Origin: Schoenoplectus triqueter | Lineage: Eukaryota; Streptophyta; Magnoliopsida; Poales; Cyperaceae | Assembly (NCBI GenBank): GCA_964058805.1 | Contig: CAXKVV010002172.1 | Span: 62,001 to 126,000, forward strand | Length of the DNA: 64,000 bases | Direction: 5' to 3' | Part shown: piece after piece, positions 24,410-34,202 of the stretch | How the letters are laid out: each line of letters begins with the position of its first letter | How positions within the stretch are numbered: the stretch's first letter is position 1 | Program-made: the position numbers and the translations under genes | Notes under the pieces: generated by a model | Database searches by the model: none | Seen by the model: only the letters and a program-made list of their open reading frames with translations | Told to the model about the DNA's origin: nothing

Positions 24410-25618
24410 ATGGCATACTTTGGAAACTTCAACCTTGCTCCCTACACCGTCACTCCTGCACAGAGCCCAGAGGGCAAGCTATTCATGTTCTTCGGGTCTA
24501 TCCCGCAAGAACTTACCTTCTATGGCCCAGCTCCAGTGGCCGCCTTTACTCCCGCAACCGTCCGAATCTCCATCCCGGACGAGGAAGAGGACTCAATTAC
24601 CCTAACTCCCAAGGGTATTTCCAATAATGTAATGGCCTCTCCTACTACCCCCCCAAAGAGGAGAAGGCGACCGTCTAAGAAGACAGCCGCAACGACCGCA
24701 GCCCAAATTACCCGCAACTCTCAAGCATCCAGGAAGAGGGCCCTGGATGCATATCAAAATCAGCTGGTGGCTAGGCCAGCTATCCCAGTCTCCAACAAGT
24801 TCACGGCACTTCGTATAGTGGCCAAGAACTCGGCCACCGGCCAGCTCCGCCAGGCATGGGAGGTGCCTAAGCCCACACCTCGCCCAACTCAAAAGCCTCA
24901 GCGCCGCCAGGACAAGTCTCAAGCCCCTGCGGAAGCCATTTACAAGGCTCACAGGGCCCTCAAACAGAGGAAGAGCGTTAGAAACGCTAGGTCGAGACAA
25001 TACGTCTCCCGCTCCGGTCAATCTCAAGGCATGGCTCAGCCGCAAGCCATTGTCTCCACTCCGCACCCAAGGAGATTTACATCAAAGGCAACACCCAGCA
25101 CCCAGCAGGTGTGGGTCCCGAAGGGTTCCCAACCAACAAAACCCCAGTCTCAAACCCAGCCCAACAAGGCCGGCAAATCGAACACTCTGCCTGAGAGCGT
25201 ATTTAGCCGCCTAGGTCAGAAGAGTGTATTCAGCCGATTAGGCTCGAGAGTACCACTCAACAACTTAAAAATAACTGCCTCTGACCAAATGAAGAAGAAG
25301 AGAAGAACTGCTCGCTATGAAGAGCACTTCTCGGTCAACACCATCAGTATAAGCTACGATACTGATCCAGACACTGATGCTGAGGTGAATATGGCCCAAG
25401 ACGACCAGTCCCCGCCTAATCAAGCCCACGTCACCAACACCAACAAAAATAATGGTAGAAAAGGGAGACCTCCCAAGAGAATCAACCCCGAAGGCAACAG
25501 CAGGGAAGGAGCAACAGCAGGGAAGGAGAAGATCACAATGAAAACCCTGACTTCTTCGATAATGAAGATGACGTTGAAACACGTCCCGAAGTGCCCATCG
25601 ATGAAATTGAAATATTAA
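24410..25618 (+). CDS. gag: N-terminal part of the Tat gag polyprotein (402 aa; frame broken downstream)
   Basis: The first good ATG after the leader is 24410. The product is basic and rich in proline, glutamine and serine. It has a lysine/arginine run near residue 80 (PPKRRRRPSKK) and a repeated SVFSRLG motif near residues 265 and 275. No enzymatic domain is visible. Upstream-ORF proteins of this sort occur in Ogre-type Tat elements, but here the sequence argues that it is simply the gag N-terminus. A 17-bp perfect tandem duplication at 25494-25527 shifts the frame, after which the product reads 30-odd residues of out-of-frame tail to the stop at 25616-25618. The next frame is open from 25459 and looks coding across the same stretch (acidic, ending in a coiled-coil-like segment). 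Alternatives are a genuine separate ORF1, or programmed -1 frameshifting. I see no canonical slippery heptamer in the overlap. Confidence 0.75.
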   Translation: MAYFGNFNLAPYTVTPAQSPEGKLFMFFGSIPQELTFYGPAPVAAFTPATVRISIPDEEEDSITLTPKGISNNVMASPTTPPKRRRRPSKKTAATTAAQITRNSQASRKRALDAYQNQLVARPAIPVSNKFTALRIVAKNSATGQLRQAWEVPKPTPRPTQKPQRRQDKSQAPAEAIYKAHRALKQRKSVRNARSRQYVSRSGQSQGMAQPQAIVSTPHPRRFTSKATPSTQQVWVPKGSQPTKPQSQTQPNKAGKSNTLPESVFSRLGQKSVFSRLGSRVPLNNLKITASDQMKKKRRTARYEEHFSVNTISISYDTDPDTDAEVNMAQDDQSPPNQAHVTNTNKNNGRKGRPPKRINPEGNSREGATAGKEKITMKTLTSSIMKMTLKHVPKCPSMKLKY

Positions 25619-28600
25619 AAGGCCACATCGAGGCACGGGACGAAGAGTTGATTAGGCAACGGGAGCTAATCGCTACCATGCTGAAACAGAATGAAGAATT
25701 GATTAAGGCGGTCAAATCCTTACAAGAATCACAAGACGCCAATTTCAAAGCTGGTAGCTCCCGTCAAGAAGGGGTCCACAGTACCAAAAGCAATCATAAG
25801 GGAAAACAACCCGTCAATTCTAAACCCCATCCACATAGAACAATAGAAGTGGAGGCTGAACCAACGGGAATATCCCGAAAAGAGATTCAAGCCATGATTG
25901 CCCAGCAAATGCAAATAGCTGGAGGTGGATACGCTATCCCTCCCGTTAAAAACTGTGGACATCCATACCCTGCCATATACGATTTAGAAGAGTATCCTAA
26001 AGGGTATGTGATCCCCCGCTTCAGGACCTTCTCCGGCGAGGGCAATAAAGACCTGAACCCCGAACAACACCTGGCCCACTTTGTAGCCTCGTGCGGTAAC
26101 ACGGGCGGCAATGATGCGTTGTTGTTAAGACAATTCCCTCAAAGCCTAGTGGGAACCGCCTTTCAATGGTACTATTCACTGGAAAACAACAGCATCAGGA
26201 CCTGGGACGAGATGGCAGACTCGTTCAGGGCACGATTTGTTATGGTGTCTGACAAGATAAACATAGCCGATCTGGCAAGCACTAAACCCAAGAAAGGGGA
26301 GTCAATGACAGATTTTATCAACAGATGGCGGAACCTCAACATCAAATGCGACCGCACATTAACCGAGGATGAGGCCGTCAACCTAATTATGAAGAACATT
26401 GACGGGTGGATGGGCATGCTTCTTGGTGTGACAAAGGTCAACACATTCAAAGACTTGCTCAGATCGGTATCCAATATGGAAAGAATGTCACCATACACCG
26501 TGCCAAACTTTATGAACAATAGGCCGCAACGAGGAGCCCGAGCCGAGACCAAGGTGGCATTTACCTCGTTAAAAGATAAAATGGTCGCCAACGCAGATAC
26601 TCAAAGCGGCAACAGCGGCACAAATGGCAACAATTACAATAAGGGACCCAGACCCAATCCAGGAGGGAGTTCACGGAATTTTGAAACCCTTAGACAAAAG
26701 AAGACTAAACCGTACTCTTTCAGGAAAGATAAAGTTGCCCAAATCTTCAGAGGGGCACTAAAGAACGGTCTAGCCCTACCGGCCAGTAAACGCCCAGAAG
26801 ATGCCGATAAATCGGATGAACCCAACTTCTGCCCATATCACAGAGTACTAGGGCATCCAATTGAAGATTGCTGGGTCTTCAAAGATTGGGTCGAAAAGGC
26901 GTACAAAAATGGTGAAATTACTTTACCCAAAGGGTTCTTGCAAAGCCCATCAGCCCATGAACAGGCCAATATGATCTCTCACGAGGAAGAGAAGATCCCG
27001 GGCCAGTTAAGCGGAAACCAAGAAGAACAATGGACTACGCACTTATCGAAGAAGTCGATTAAAATGCTTAAAGCTCTTAAGAAAGAACCTGGTATGAGAT
27101 GGAAAGACGACATTACGCCAGTGGTCCCACCGAAACCCAGGGTCTATTATAAGGTGGACCAGAGCCAGGACCAGGTTCTTAAGAAAAGAAAGAAGCATAG
27201 AAGCAACAAGTCCAGAAAGAATAAAATCGAAGAATGTGAGCAGGGCAGTCCCGAGGCGATTACCCTTCAACACTTCATCTCCAAAGAAGACTGGGAGAAG
27301 TTAACCCTAGGTCAAAAGAAAGAAAATGTAGATGAAGAAATAAATAAGGAAGAAAGTGAAGAGATCTGGGGTGCTTCGTGCAACATGGTATATTCTTCTC
27401 ACGACGAAGATATGCCAACATTAGAGGAGATGTTCTTCCTAAATGACGAAGGGGAGGCAAGCACCTCTGGGACCAAAAATGAAGAATGCAAAGCCGTGCT
27501 CCGGTCTGGGACTTACGTACCCGAGAGACAAGCTCCTAAAGAGTCCGATAAGGGAAAGGACAAAGCCCAGAATAAAGGCAAAGAGGCGGAAAGCCTAAGC
27601 AAGAACCCAGAAAAGACCCGGTCGACGGGCGAAGAATATAATGTGTTGGCACATCTGCGTAAGATTCCAGCGCTATTAAGCATATTCGACGCGTTGATGA
27701 TGTCACAAGACCTAAGGGAGGTACTAATCCAGGCTTTGCAAGATCCTGAGAAGTACAAGTCATACTTCATCGAGCAAAATATGCAGGAAGCCCTATTCAC
27801 CGCCAAGCGGGCCGCCTGCATAAATTTCACAGACGATGACCTCTTAATAGGCACCGCCGACCACAACTACCCGTTGTACATCACCGGAAACTGCGGAGGG
27901 CAAAAGATTGGTCGCATCTTGGTCGACGCAGGGTCCTCGATCAATATCATGCCGCTTAAAACCCTGAAGACCATCACTTTAGATGTGAAGAACCTATCTG
28001 ATGAAAAGGTGATCATTCACGGCTTCAATCAAAATTCCCAAAAGGCCCTGGGAGCTATAACTCTGAACCTGCAATGCGGAAGTCTAAAAGCGCCTACCAA
28101 ATTCTACGTCATTGAGGCTGAAACTTCTTATCGGGCGTTGCTAGGTCGCCCGTGGCTTCACAGCAATCAGGTCATACCCTCTACTCTGCACCAATGCCTG
28201 AAATACATTGAGAACGGTAAACAAAAGAGAATTGACGGAGATGTCAAACCATTCGGAGTGCATGAGATTAAATTCAATGACGCCCAATATTTTCTGCCTA
28301 AATCCGCCACGGCGCCAAGTCGGCCAATGACAAAAGCAGGTCAGAAACCTTTCAATAAAGGCCCTAAATTTGATACTTCATCTGGAGAAGAAGAAGAGGT
28401 CAAATTCAATATTAAACCCCGAGGTGCTCGAGCCCAAAGACCCGGAAGAAAATCGGGTGAAGAAGCAACCTTCCGTTTCAAACAGGTGGCTACATATAAA
28501 GCCCAAACAAAGCCGCGCGAAATCAATTCAAGCGATTCTGAGGAGGAGGTCATTTTTAATTTTAAACCTGCCAACACCCCTCAAATCCAGATCTCAGAGG

Positions 28601-28953
28601 CAACTTCAAGAGAAGACTCCGAAGATTCCAACAACTCGGGCGATATTACCTCGGGGGAAGAATCTAGCCATGATCGGCAGCCCTGGGAAGAAGAATCTGA
28701 CGAAGAGATCATCTATCACATCCTCAAGAAGCCATATAAAGGGCCCGAAACAGATAATGAAAGCGAGGAGTCATTTATGATCAACACGGGATCCGGTAGC
28801 GGAAGGGATAACCCGGTTAGGCCGAGGCCTATAAATGAAGAACGCTCATGGCGGGAAAATTTTGAAGGTCGCGTCTGGAATGTGATCGATGAAATAAGGC
28901 ACCAGGTTGAAAATAATAGAAGGGAGGTGTCTGAACAATGGGAAGTGATGTAG
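25459..28953 (+). CDS. gag-pro: Gag (capsid/nucleocapsid-like) and aspartic protease of the Tat element
   Basis: The frame is open from 25459, just after a TAG. Its first ATG is 25678, and it ends at TAG 28951-28953. In order: a charged coiled-coil-like start (EIEILKGHIEARDEEL), a retrotransposon gag domain at about 25990-26400 (PEQHLAHF, LLLRQFPQSL, FQWYYSL), and a Cys/His motif CPYHRVLGHPIEDC at 26830-26871, spaced C-x2-H-x4-H-x4-C and so unlike a classical CCHC knuckle. A long charged linker follows. Then comes the protease with VDAGSSINIMP, whose catalytic Asp codon is 27925-27927; DAG replaces the usual DSG/DTG. A low-complexity acidic C-terminal region rich in SGEEE and SDSEEE follows. 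Gag packages the element RNA into particles and the protease cuts the polyprotein. Expression in this copy is doubtful because the frame is entered only through the 17-bp duplication, or by restart at 25678. Confidence 0.85.
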   Translation, partial: KRETSQENQPRRQQQGRSNSREGEDHNENPDFFDNEDDVETRPEVPIDEIEILKGHIEARDEELIRQRELIATMLKQNEELIKAVKSLQESQDANFKAGSSRQEGVHSTKSNHKGKQPVNSKPHPHRTIEVEAEPTGISRKEIQAMIAQQMQIAGGGYAIPPVKNCGHPYPAIYDLEEYPKGYVIPRFRTFSGEGNKDLNPEQHLAHFVASCGNTGGNDALLLRQFPQSLVGTAFQWYYSLENNSIRTWDEMADSFRARFVMVSDKINIADLASTKPKKGESMTDFINRWRNLNIKCDRTLTEDEAVNLIMKNIDGWMGMLLGVTKVNTFKDLLRSVSNMERMSPYTVPNFMNNRPQRGARAETKVAFTSLKDKMVANADTQSGNSGTNGNNYNKGPRPNPGGSSRNFETLRQKKTKPYSFRKDKVAQIFRGALKNGLALPASKRPEDADKSDEPNFCPYHRVLGHPIEDCWVFKDWVEKAYKNGEITLPKGFLQSPSAHEQANMISHEEEKIPGQLSGNQEEQWTTHLSKKSIKMLKALKKEPGMRWKDDITPVVPPKPRVYYKVDQSQDQVLKKRKKHRSNKSRKNKIEECEQGSPEAITLQHFISKEDWEKLTLGQKKENVDEEINKEESEEIWGASCNMVYSSHDEDMPTLEEMFFLNDEGEASTSGTKNEECKAVLRSGTYVPERQAPKESDKGKDKAQNKGKEAESLSKNPEKTRSTGEEYNVLAHLRKIPALLSIFDALMMSQDLREVLIQALQDPEKYKSYFIEQNMQEALFTAKRAACINFTDDDLLIGTADHNYPLYITGNCGGQKIGRILVDAGSSINIMPLKTLKTITLDVKNLSDEKVIIHGFNQNSQKALGAITLNLQCGSLKAPTKFYVIEAETSYRALLGRPWLHSNQVIPSTLHQCLKYIENGKQKRIDGDVKPFGVHEIKFNDAQYFLPKSATAPSRPMTKAGQKPFNKGPKFDTSSGEEEEVKFNIKPRGARAQRPGRKSGEEATFRFKQVATYKAQTKPREINSSDSEEEVIFNFKPANTPQIQISEATSREDSEDSNNSGDITSGEESSHDRQPWEEESDEEIIYHILKKPYKGPETDNESEESFMINTGSGSGRDNPVRPRPINEERSWRENFEGRVWNVIDEIRHQVENNRREVSEQWEVM
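25494..25527 (+). repeat. 17-bp perfect tandem duplication that shifts the gag frame
   Basis: The unit GCAACAGCAGGGAAGGA occupies 25494-25510 and again 25511-25527. Because 17 is not a multiple of three, the second copy moves the reading frame by -1. The frame entered is exactly that of the downstream gag-protease ORF, so with a single copy both ORFs would be continuous. This makes a replication-slippage mutation the simplest explanation for the ORF split. Confidence 0.9.
28951..28953 (+). other. In-frame TAG between gag-protease and RT-integrase
   Basis: Gag-pro and the pol part are in the same frame and only this TAG separates them. Codons on both sides look like one continuous glutamate- and methionine-rich helix. 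Either this is a nonsense mutation (one base from TGG, CAG and others) or a stop used for readthrough to set the gag:pol ratio. The following base is G and I see no strong readthrough context. Confidence 0.7.
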
Positions 28954-31900
28954 GATATTAAAGTGCAACACAATGAAATCATGATAATGATTGAAAACCT
29001 GCAAACCGCGATTTATAACTCCGAGCTACTCAAAGAAGTGACGAGTGAACCCCGTTCTGGGACCCCCGAAAGGCAAGCACCCGATGGCGGCAAACGGGTA
29101 ATTGTTATAGTAGATGAATCAAAGGGGGAAGAAACGAAAGCTAAGCAATCGGCCGTCATGCAAACCCTCAAGGCCAAGAAGAGTAAACCATACTCTTTCC
29201 TAAAAAATAAAACAGCTCGGATATTTGAGCAGGCCCTAAAAAGCGGATTGACACTTCCCGCCTGTAAAAGACCCGCAGACATAGAGAGGGCCAGCGAAGG
29301 CGAATTCTGCCCTTATCATCGCATATTGGGTCACACAATTGAAGAATGCTGGGTATTCAACGACCTTATAGAAGAGGGGCACATAAATGGAACAATCCAA
29401 CTCCCGAAAAGCTTTCAACAAGATCCAACTCCGCACAGCTCGAATAACAAAGGCAAAGGGGTTGCCTACACGATCTCGCACACTCCCGTACCTAGCAAAT
29501 CCAAAGTTGCGAGACGAAAGCCAATTAAAGAAATCTACCGCTCCAACTCAGTTATGAATATTGAAATAGAAGAGGAGATGGCAGCGCTAGAGATCACTGC
29601 GGTTCCCGAAAGGCATTTTAAAGACCTCATGCCAAGGGAAGTGAACCACATCCAAACCCTAAAGACCTTTGTTGTGCCGGCAAAGGTAGAGCGCATCAAA
29701 GGGAAAACTATCATTCACAAGGCTATAATTTTCTATCAGAGCGATTCAACTCAGTCTCTGAAGAACCCTGATCACAATACTTGGAAGAAGTGGGTGATAG
29801 AACAAGAATCAGAGAATGCAACGAGCGGTGACGTTGCATCTCATCCCTTTGGAAAGGAGCTGTACAAACTAGCAAAAAGGGCAAAATGTCTGAGAGACAT
29901 ATCCAAGGCCGAGGCCAAGCGCTTCGATGAACTCTGGAATGGCGGCCAGAATAAGGTTTTGGGCCTGGATGGTAAAATAAAATACACCCGAGGGTTAGGG
30001 TATAACTGCGACGATGCAGCATGTTTTGAGGGATCCTTCCACGAGCGCCGTACGGGAGAAAGCTGTTGCATGACTTCTGTTGAGATGCTGAACAATGAAA
30101 CAGAAGAGGACAGTACCCCAGTTCTGAAAAATGCCTTAAAACAGCTAGAAAAGGAGCCTAATACGGTCAATGAGTTAGCTGAAATCAATCTGGGGACAGA
30201 AGAAGACCCACGACCAACTTTCATAAGCGCGTCATTACCAAAAGAGGTGGCTGACAGGTTGAAGACATTCCTTAAAAGCTACATGGACTGTTTCGCTTGG
30301 AGTTATAAAGAAATGCCTGGATTAGATCCCAACGTAGCGGTTCATTACCTAAAAATTGATCCAACCTTCAAGCCGATTAAACAAGCGCCGAGGCGGATGA
30401 GAATAGAACTAGAAGAAAAGGTCGTGGAGGAAACAAAGAAGCTCATCGACGCAGGCTTCATACGGGAAGAAGAGACGCCAGAATGGGTGGCTAGCATTGT
30501 CCCGGTTAAAAAGAAAAATGGGCAGATTCGCATTTGTGTGGATTTTCGGGACTTAAACAAGGCGTGCCCTAAAGATGATTTCCCGCTCCCAGTAACCGAA
30601 ATCATAATTGACCATACATCCTCCTATGAAGTCTTCTCCTTCATGGACGGTTATGCGGGCTATAATCAAATCAAAATGGCGCCAGAAGATGAAAGGCACA
30701 CAGCCTTCCGCACGCCGATTGGCATCTATTGTTACAAAGTCATGCCGTTTGGGCTGAAAAATGCAGGTGCCACTTACCAACGGGCAATGACGAAAATATT
30801 TGACGATCTAATCCACAAGATAGTCGAATGTTATGTGGACGATCTAGTCATCAAGGCCATGTCATATGAAGAACACCTCCAATATCTTGAGGTCGTTTTC
30901 AACCGCCTGAGGGAACATGCGCTCAAATTAAACCCGTTGAAATGTGCATTCATGGTATCATCCGGTAAATTTCTAGGGTTTGTGGTACGCCACAGGGGAA
31001 TCGAAATAGACCCGGGCAAGATCAAAGCAATCACTGAACTATCCCCACCGAAGAATTTAAAACAATTGCGATCCTTGCAAGGGCAATTGGCGTACATTAG
31101 GCGGTTCATAGCCAATCTGTCGGGCAAAATCCAACCCTTCACCCGGTTGACTAAGAAGAATATCCCGTTTAAATGGGATGGCGAGTGCCAGCGAGCCTTT
31201 GAAGAGATCAAGGCCTATCTACTCAACCCTCCAGTATTGGCGGCGCCCATACCCGGGAAGGAACTCATTTTGTATACAACCGCCCTAGATGGATCCTTGG
31301 GAGCCCTGTTGGCACAAGAAAACCAGGATGGTAACCAAAATGCGCTATATTACTTAAGCCGCATGATGGTGGGAGCAGAACACGGGTATTCACCGATTGA
31401 AAAACATTGTTTAGCCCTAATCTTTGCGGTAAAGAAATTAAGGCACTACATGCTAGCACATAAAATCATCTTAATTTCTAAAGTGGATCCACTCAAATAC
31501 CTGATGACTCGGCCAATGCTGACGGGTAGGCTGGCCAAGTGGGCGATCATTCTTACCGAGTTTGACATCACCTACACACCGCAAAAGGCGATCAAGGGGC
31601 AGGCGCTGGCGGATTTCTTGGCTGCACACCCAATTCAAGACGACTCTCCATTAAAATGTGACTTTCCCGATGAGGAAACTCTACGTGTTGAAGAAGGAAA
31701 TCCTATATGGGAATTGTACTTTGATGGTGCTTCTTCAATCAAGCCAATCATGGGCCCGGGAGTTCCGACTGTGCGAGCTGGCGCGGGATTAGTCTTCGTA
31801 ACCCCAGAAGGTGGGATAATACGACATTCTCTAGCTTTAACCGAACCATGCACAAATAATGAAGCAGAGTATGAGGCACTTATCGCCGGGCTAGAGCTAT

Positions 31901-33516
31901 CCTTGGAACTAGAAATCAAGGCTGTGCGTATCTTTGGGGACTCACAACTGATCATAAGTCAAATAATTGGCGAATACAAGGTCCTAAAGCCGGAGCTAAT
32001 ACAATATCACCAGAAGGCCATAGAACTGATGAAGAAAATCCCGTACGTGTCCATTGAGAAGGTCACGAGGGCTGTGAATGGTGAAGCAGATGCGTTGGCC
32101 AAACTCGCCAAGGAGCTGGGTGAACCAACAGAGCCGGAAATCCACATCATCGTCCGCAATAGGAGGCCATTATCATTGTGTCAAACAACAGATGATGCAA
32201 ATAATGAAGGTACTGGGCTAGAAAAGGTAGAATGCCAAGAAACAATGATAACTGAAGAAGACGATGACTGGAGACAACCGTTTATCGAATATTTCCGGCA
32301 TGGTACCCTTCCCAAAGACAAAAGAATAGCTGATCAACTAAGAAAGCGGGTACTACGGTATGCGTATGTGGGCAACACGCTATACCGTAGGTCTTATGAT
32401 CAACTATGGCTGAGATGTGTATCAGGGCCTGAAGCCGAGCAGGTTATGAAAGAAATTCATTCTGGGCTATGTGGAGCGCATCAGTCTGGGCCAAAAATGA
32501 AGTTAAAAATCAAGCGAATGGGGTATTATTGGCCCACAATGGTGGCTGATTGTGAAGCTCACGCAAAGAAGTGCCGCATGTGTCAGATACACGGCCCTTT
32601 CATACACCAAGCGCCGAGCCCGTTGCATCCCACGATAGCATCATGGCCATTTAATATGTGGGGCACAGACATAGTGGGACCCATAGACCCTCCTACGTCA
32701 AGAGGTCACCGGTTCATCTTGGCGGCAACGGATTACTTTACAAAATGGGCCGAAGCCGTTCCACTTAAAGAAGTTAAAGCGTCCGATGTGGTTAAGTTCT
32801 TTAAAACGCACATTCTTTACCGATTCGGCACACCACAACGGATAATATCCGATAATGGAACGGCCTTCAAGAGCTCTAAAGTCTATGCCTTGGCGGAGCA
32901 ATTCAATATTGATTGGAGATTCTCATCCATTTATAACCCAAGAGCCAACGGCCTGGCCGAAGCCTTTAACAAAACCCTAATTAATATCATGAAGAAGACC
33001 ATTGACGGCAACCAACGAGATTGGGATAATCGTCTACAAGAGGCATTATGGGCTTATCGAACCACGTACCGAACACCTACGCAAGCTACCCCGTATTCTC
33101 TGGCTTTCGGGGTTGAAGCCGTTCTCCCTCTTGAGGTAGAATTACCGTCGTTGCGGGTGGCTATGCAAAATGATATGACCATGGATGAATGCCAACAACT
33201 CAGATTGGACGAGTTGGATGCCATGGACGAGAAGAGATTAATAGCCCAGCAGAATCTTGAGATATATCAGGCAAAAATGGCAAGGGCATATGACAAAATG
33301 ACGCGAGTCAGGGCATTTCAACAAGGGGAGCTTGTTCTTGTCCTTAAGAGGCCGATCATTGGCCGGCACATCGGCCCAAAATTCTCTCCGAACTGGGAGG
33401 GGCCATATGTAATTGAGAAGGTATACGGGGGCGGCGCATACCAACTCATAGACCATGAAGGTGAAAGGCCCATGCCACCAATTAATGGGCGATATCTGAA
33501 GAAGTACTACACATAG
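28954..33516 (+). CDS. pol: Tat pol: reverse transcriptase, RNase H, archaeal-type RNase H, integrase
   Basis: The frame is open directly after the TAG; the first ATG is 28981. The N-terminal linker repeats the gag Cys/His module (CPYHRILGHTIEEC at 29308-29349, preceded by KPYSF and ALKSGLTLPA). The RT spans about 30350-31000 with YVDD at 30832-30843. The first RNase H (31250-31620) follows. Then comes a second RNase H (31700-32120) with FDGAS, NNEAEYEAL, GDSQL and NGEADALA, so its acidic catalytic residues are present. Integrase has a His/Cys zinc module (from 32458) and Asp 32668, Asp 32851 and Glu 32959. The last two are separated by 35 residues, the DD35E spacing. The C-terminus has a GPYVIEKV segment before the stop. 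No frameshift or further stop interrupts the 1,500 codons, so the enzymes look functional. Dual RNase H supports the Tat assignment. Confidence 0.93.
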   Translation, partial: DIKVQHNEIMIMIENLQTAIYNSELLKEVTSEPRSGTPERQAPDGGKRVIVIVDESKGEETKAKQSAVMQTLKAKKSKPYSFLKNKTARIFEQALKSGLTLPACKRPADIERASEGEFCPYHRILGHTIEECWVFNDLIEEGHINGTIQLPKSFQQDPTPHSSNNKGKGVAYTISHTPVPSKSKVARRKPIKEIYRSNSVMNIEIEEEMAALEITAVPERHFKDLMPREVNHIQTLKTFVVPAKVERIKGKTIIHKAIIFYQSDSTQSLKNPDHNTWKKWVIEQESENATSGDVASHPFGKELYKLAKRAKCLRDISKAEAKRFDELWNGGQNKVLGLDGKIKYTRGLGYNCDDAACFEGSFHERRTGESCCMTSVEMLNNETEEDSTPVLKNALKQLEKEPNTVNELAEINLGTEEDPRPTFISASLPKEVADRLKTFLKSYMDCFAWSYKEMPGLDPNVAVHYLKIDPTFKPIKQAPRRMRIELEEKVVEETKKLIDAGFIREEETPEWVASIVPVKKKNGQIRICVDFRDLNKACPKDDFPLPVTEIIIDHTSSYEVFSFMDGYAGYNQIKMAPEDERHTAFRTPIGIYCYKVMPFGLKNAGATYQRAMTKIFDDLIHKIVECYVDDLVIKAMSYEEHLQYLEVVFNRLREHALKLNPLKCAFMVSSGKFLGFVVRHRGIEIDPGKIKAITELSPPKNLKQLRSLQGQLAYIRRFIANLSGKIQPFTRLTKKNIPFKWDGECQRAFEEIKAYLLNPPVLAAPIPGKELILYTTALDGSLGALLAQENQDGNQNALYYLSRMMVGAEHGYSPIEKHCLALIFAVKKLRHYMLAHKIILISKVDPLKYLMTRPMLTGRLAKWAIILTEFDITYTPQKAIKGQALADFLAAHPIQDDSPLKCDFPDEETLRVEEGNPIWELYFDGASSIKPIMGPGVPTVRAGAGLVFVTPEGGIIRHSLALTEPCTNNEAEYEALIAGLELSLELEIKAVRIFGDSQLIISQIIGEYKVLKPELIQYHQKAIELMKKIPYVSIEKVTRAVNGEADALAKLAKELGEPTEPEIHIIVRNRRPLSLCQTTDDANNEGTGLEKVECQETMITEEDDDWRQPFIEYFRHGTLPKDKRIADQLRKRVLRYAYVGNTLYRRSYDQLWLRCVSGPEAEQVMKEIHSGLCGAHQSGPKMKLKIKRMGYYWPTMVADCEAHAKKCRMCQIHGPFIHQAPSPLHPTIASWPFNMWGTDIVGPIDPPTSRGHRFILAATDYFTKWAEAVPLKEVKASDVVKFFKTHILYRFGTPQRIISDNGTAFKSSKVYALAEQFNIDWRFSSIYNPRANGLAEAFNKTLINIMKKTIDGNQRDWDNRLQEALWAYRTTYRTPTQATPYSLAFGVEAVLPLEVELPSLRVAMQNDMTMDECQQLRLDELDAMDEKRLIAQQNLEIYQAKMARAYDKMTRVRAFQQGELVLVLKRPIIGRHIGPKFSPNWEGPYVIEKVYGGGAYQLIDHEGERPMPPINGRYLKKYYT

Positions 33517-34202
33517 CCCAGAGCGGGGCCGATCGAGTAGTATCTATTGTAAATAAATAAGGAGGAAATAAGTGTTCGCTTACACACACGTGCACGAAAC
33601 ACAAACCCATGTCTAATCTCCACTTTTGCATAAAAATCCCAAAAACCTTACTTGTGCATTTGTAAATAGAATGCATCCAAAAATCCAAAACCACACAAAC
33701 ACATTTAGCCCTACAATAAAATAAAAAAAATAGAATAAGAGAATTCAATGCCAAAACCACGCAAGAATGTAAGGCGAGAGCTTTGGTGTTTGGGCTCACA
33801 ATACAAATACCACTGGGTTTGTCCATTTGATACAGAATAAACACAAAAATGGGCAGGGTTTGCAGTTTGTCCCTCAAACTATCTGTTGCCCGATGACGAA
33901 AGTTGCTCATATTGGTCGCCCACGGCGCAAGCCAAGGGATAGGTCGAGCAAATTGGTGGCTAGTAAGTAGTCGCTTCCGAGGGCATGTAAATAAATAACT
34001 CTCGTACTATTAGTAACATGTATCACTAATAACCAAAAATCTGCTCTCTTCTAATAAAATAAAAGAATATCTAAGTAAAACAATAAAGACCTATTTTCCT
34101 TACTCATCAATTAAAAAAAAATAATAATAAAAGATAATAAAATAATAAAATCTTTTCAATAAGGGGTTGCCACCTTTGTCCCCGACACCACGAGTGTTAT
34201 AC
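33517..34202 (+). other. Non-coding spacer after pol
   Basis: About 690 bp with no ORF of note. It includes A/T-rich stretches and a short inverted repeat ATTAGT/ACTAAT near 34009-34037. It probably forms the 3' untranslated region of the sense transcript and the far downstream region of the antisense gene. Confidence 0.5.

Noticed and set aside
25459..25618. Canonical -1 frameshift site in the gag overlap
   Set aside because: No X XXY YYZ heptamer in the right phase was found, and the 17-bp duplication is a simpler explanation.
24520..33456. Many - strand ORFs opposite gag-pol
   Set aside because: Shadows of the real + strand frame; none shows a domain or continuous exon structure like that of the 35258-38862 gene.
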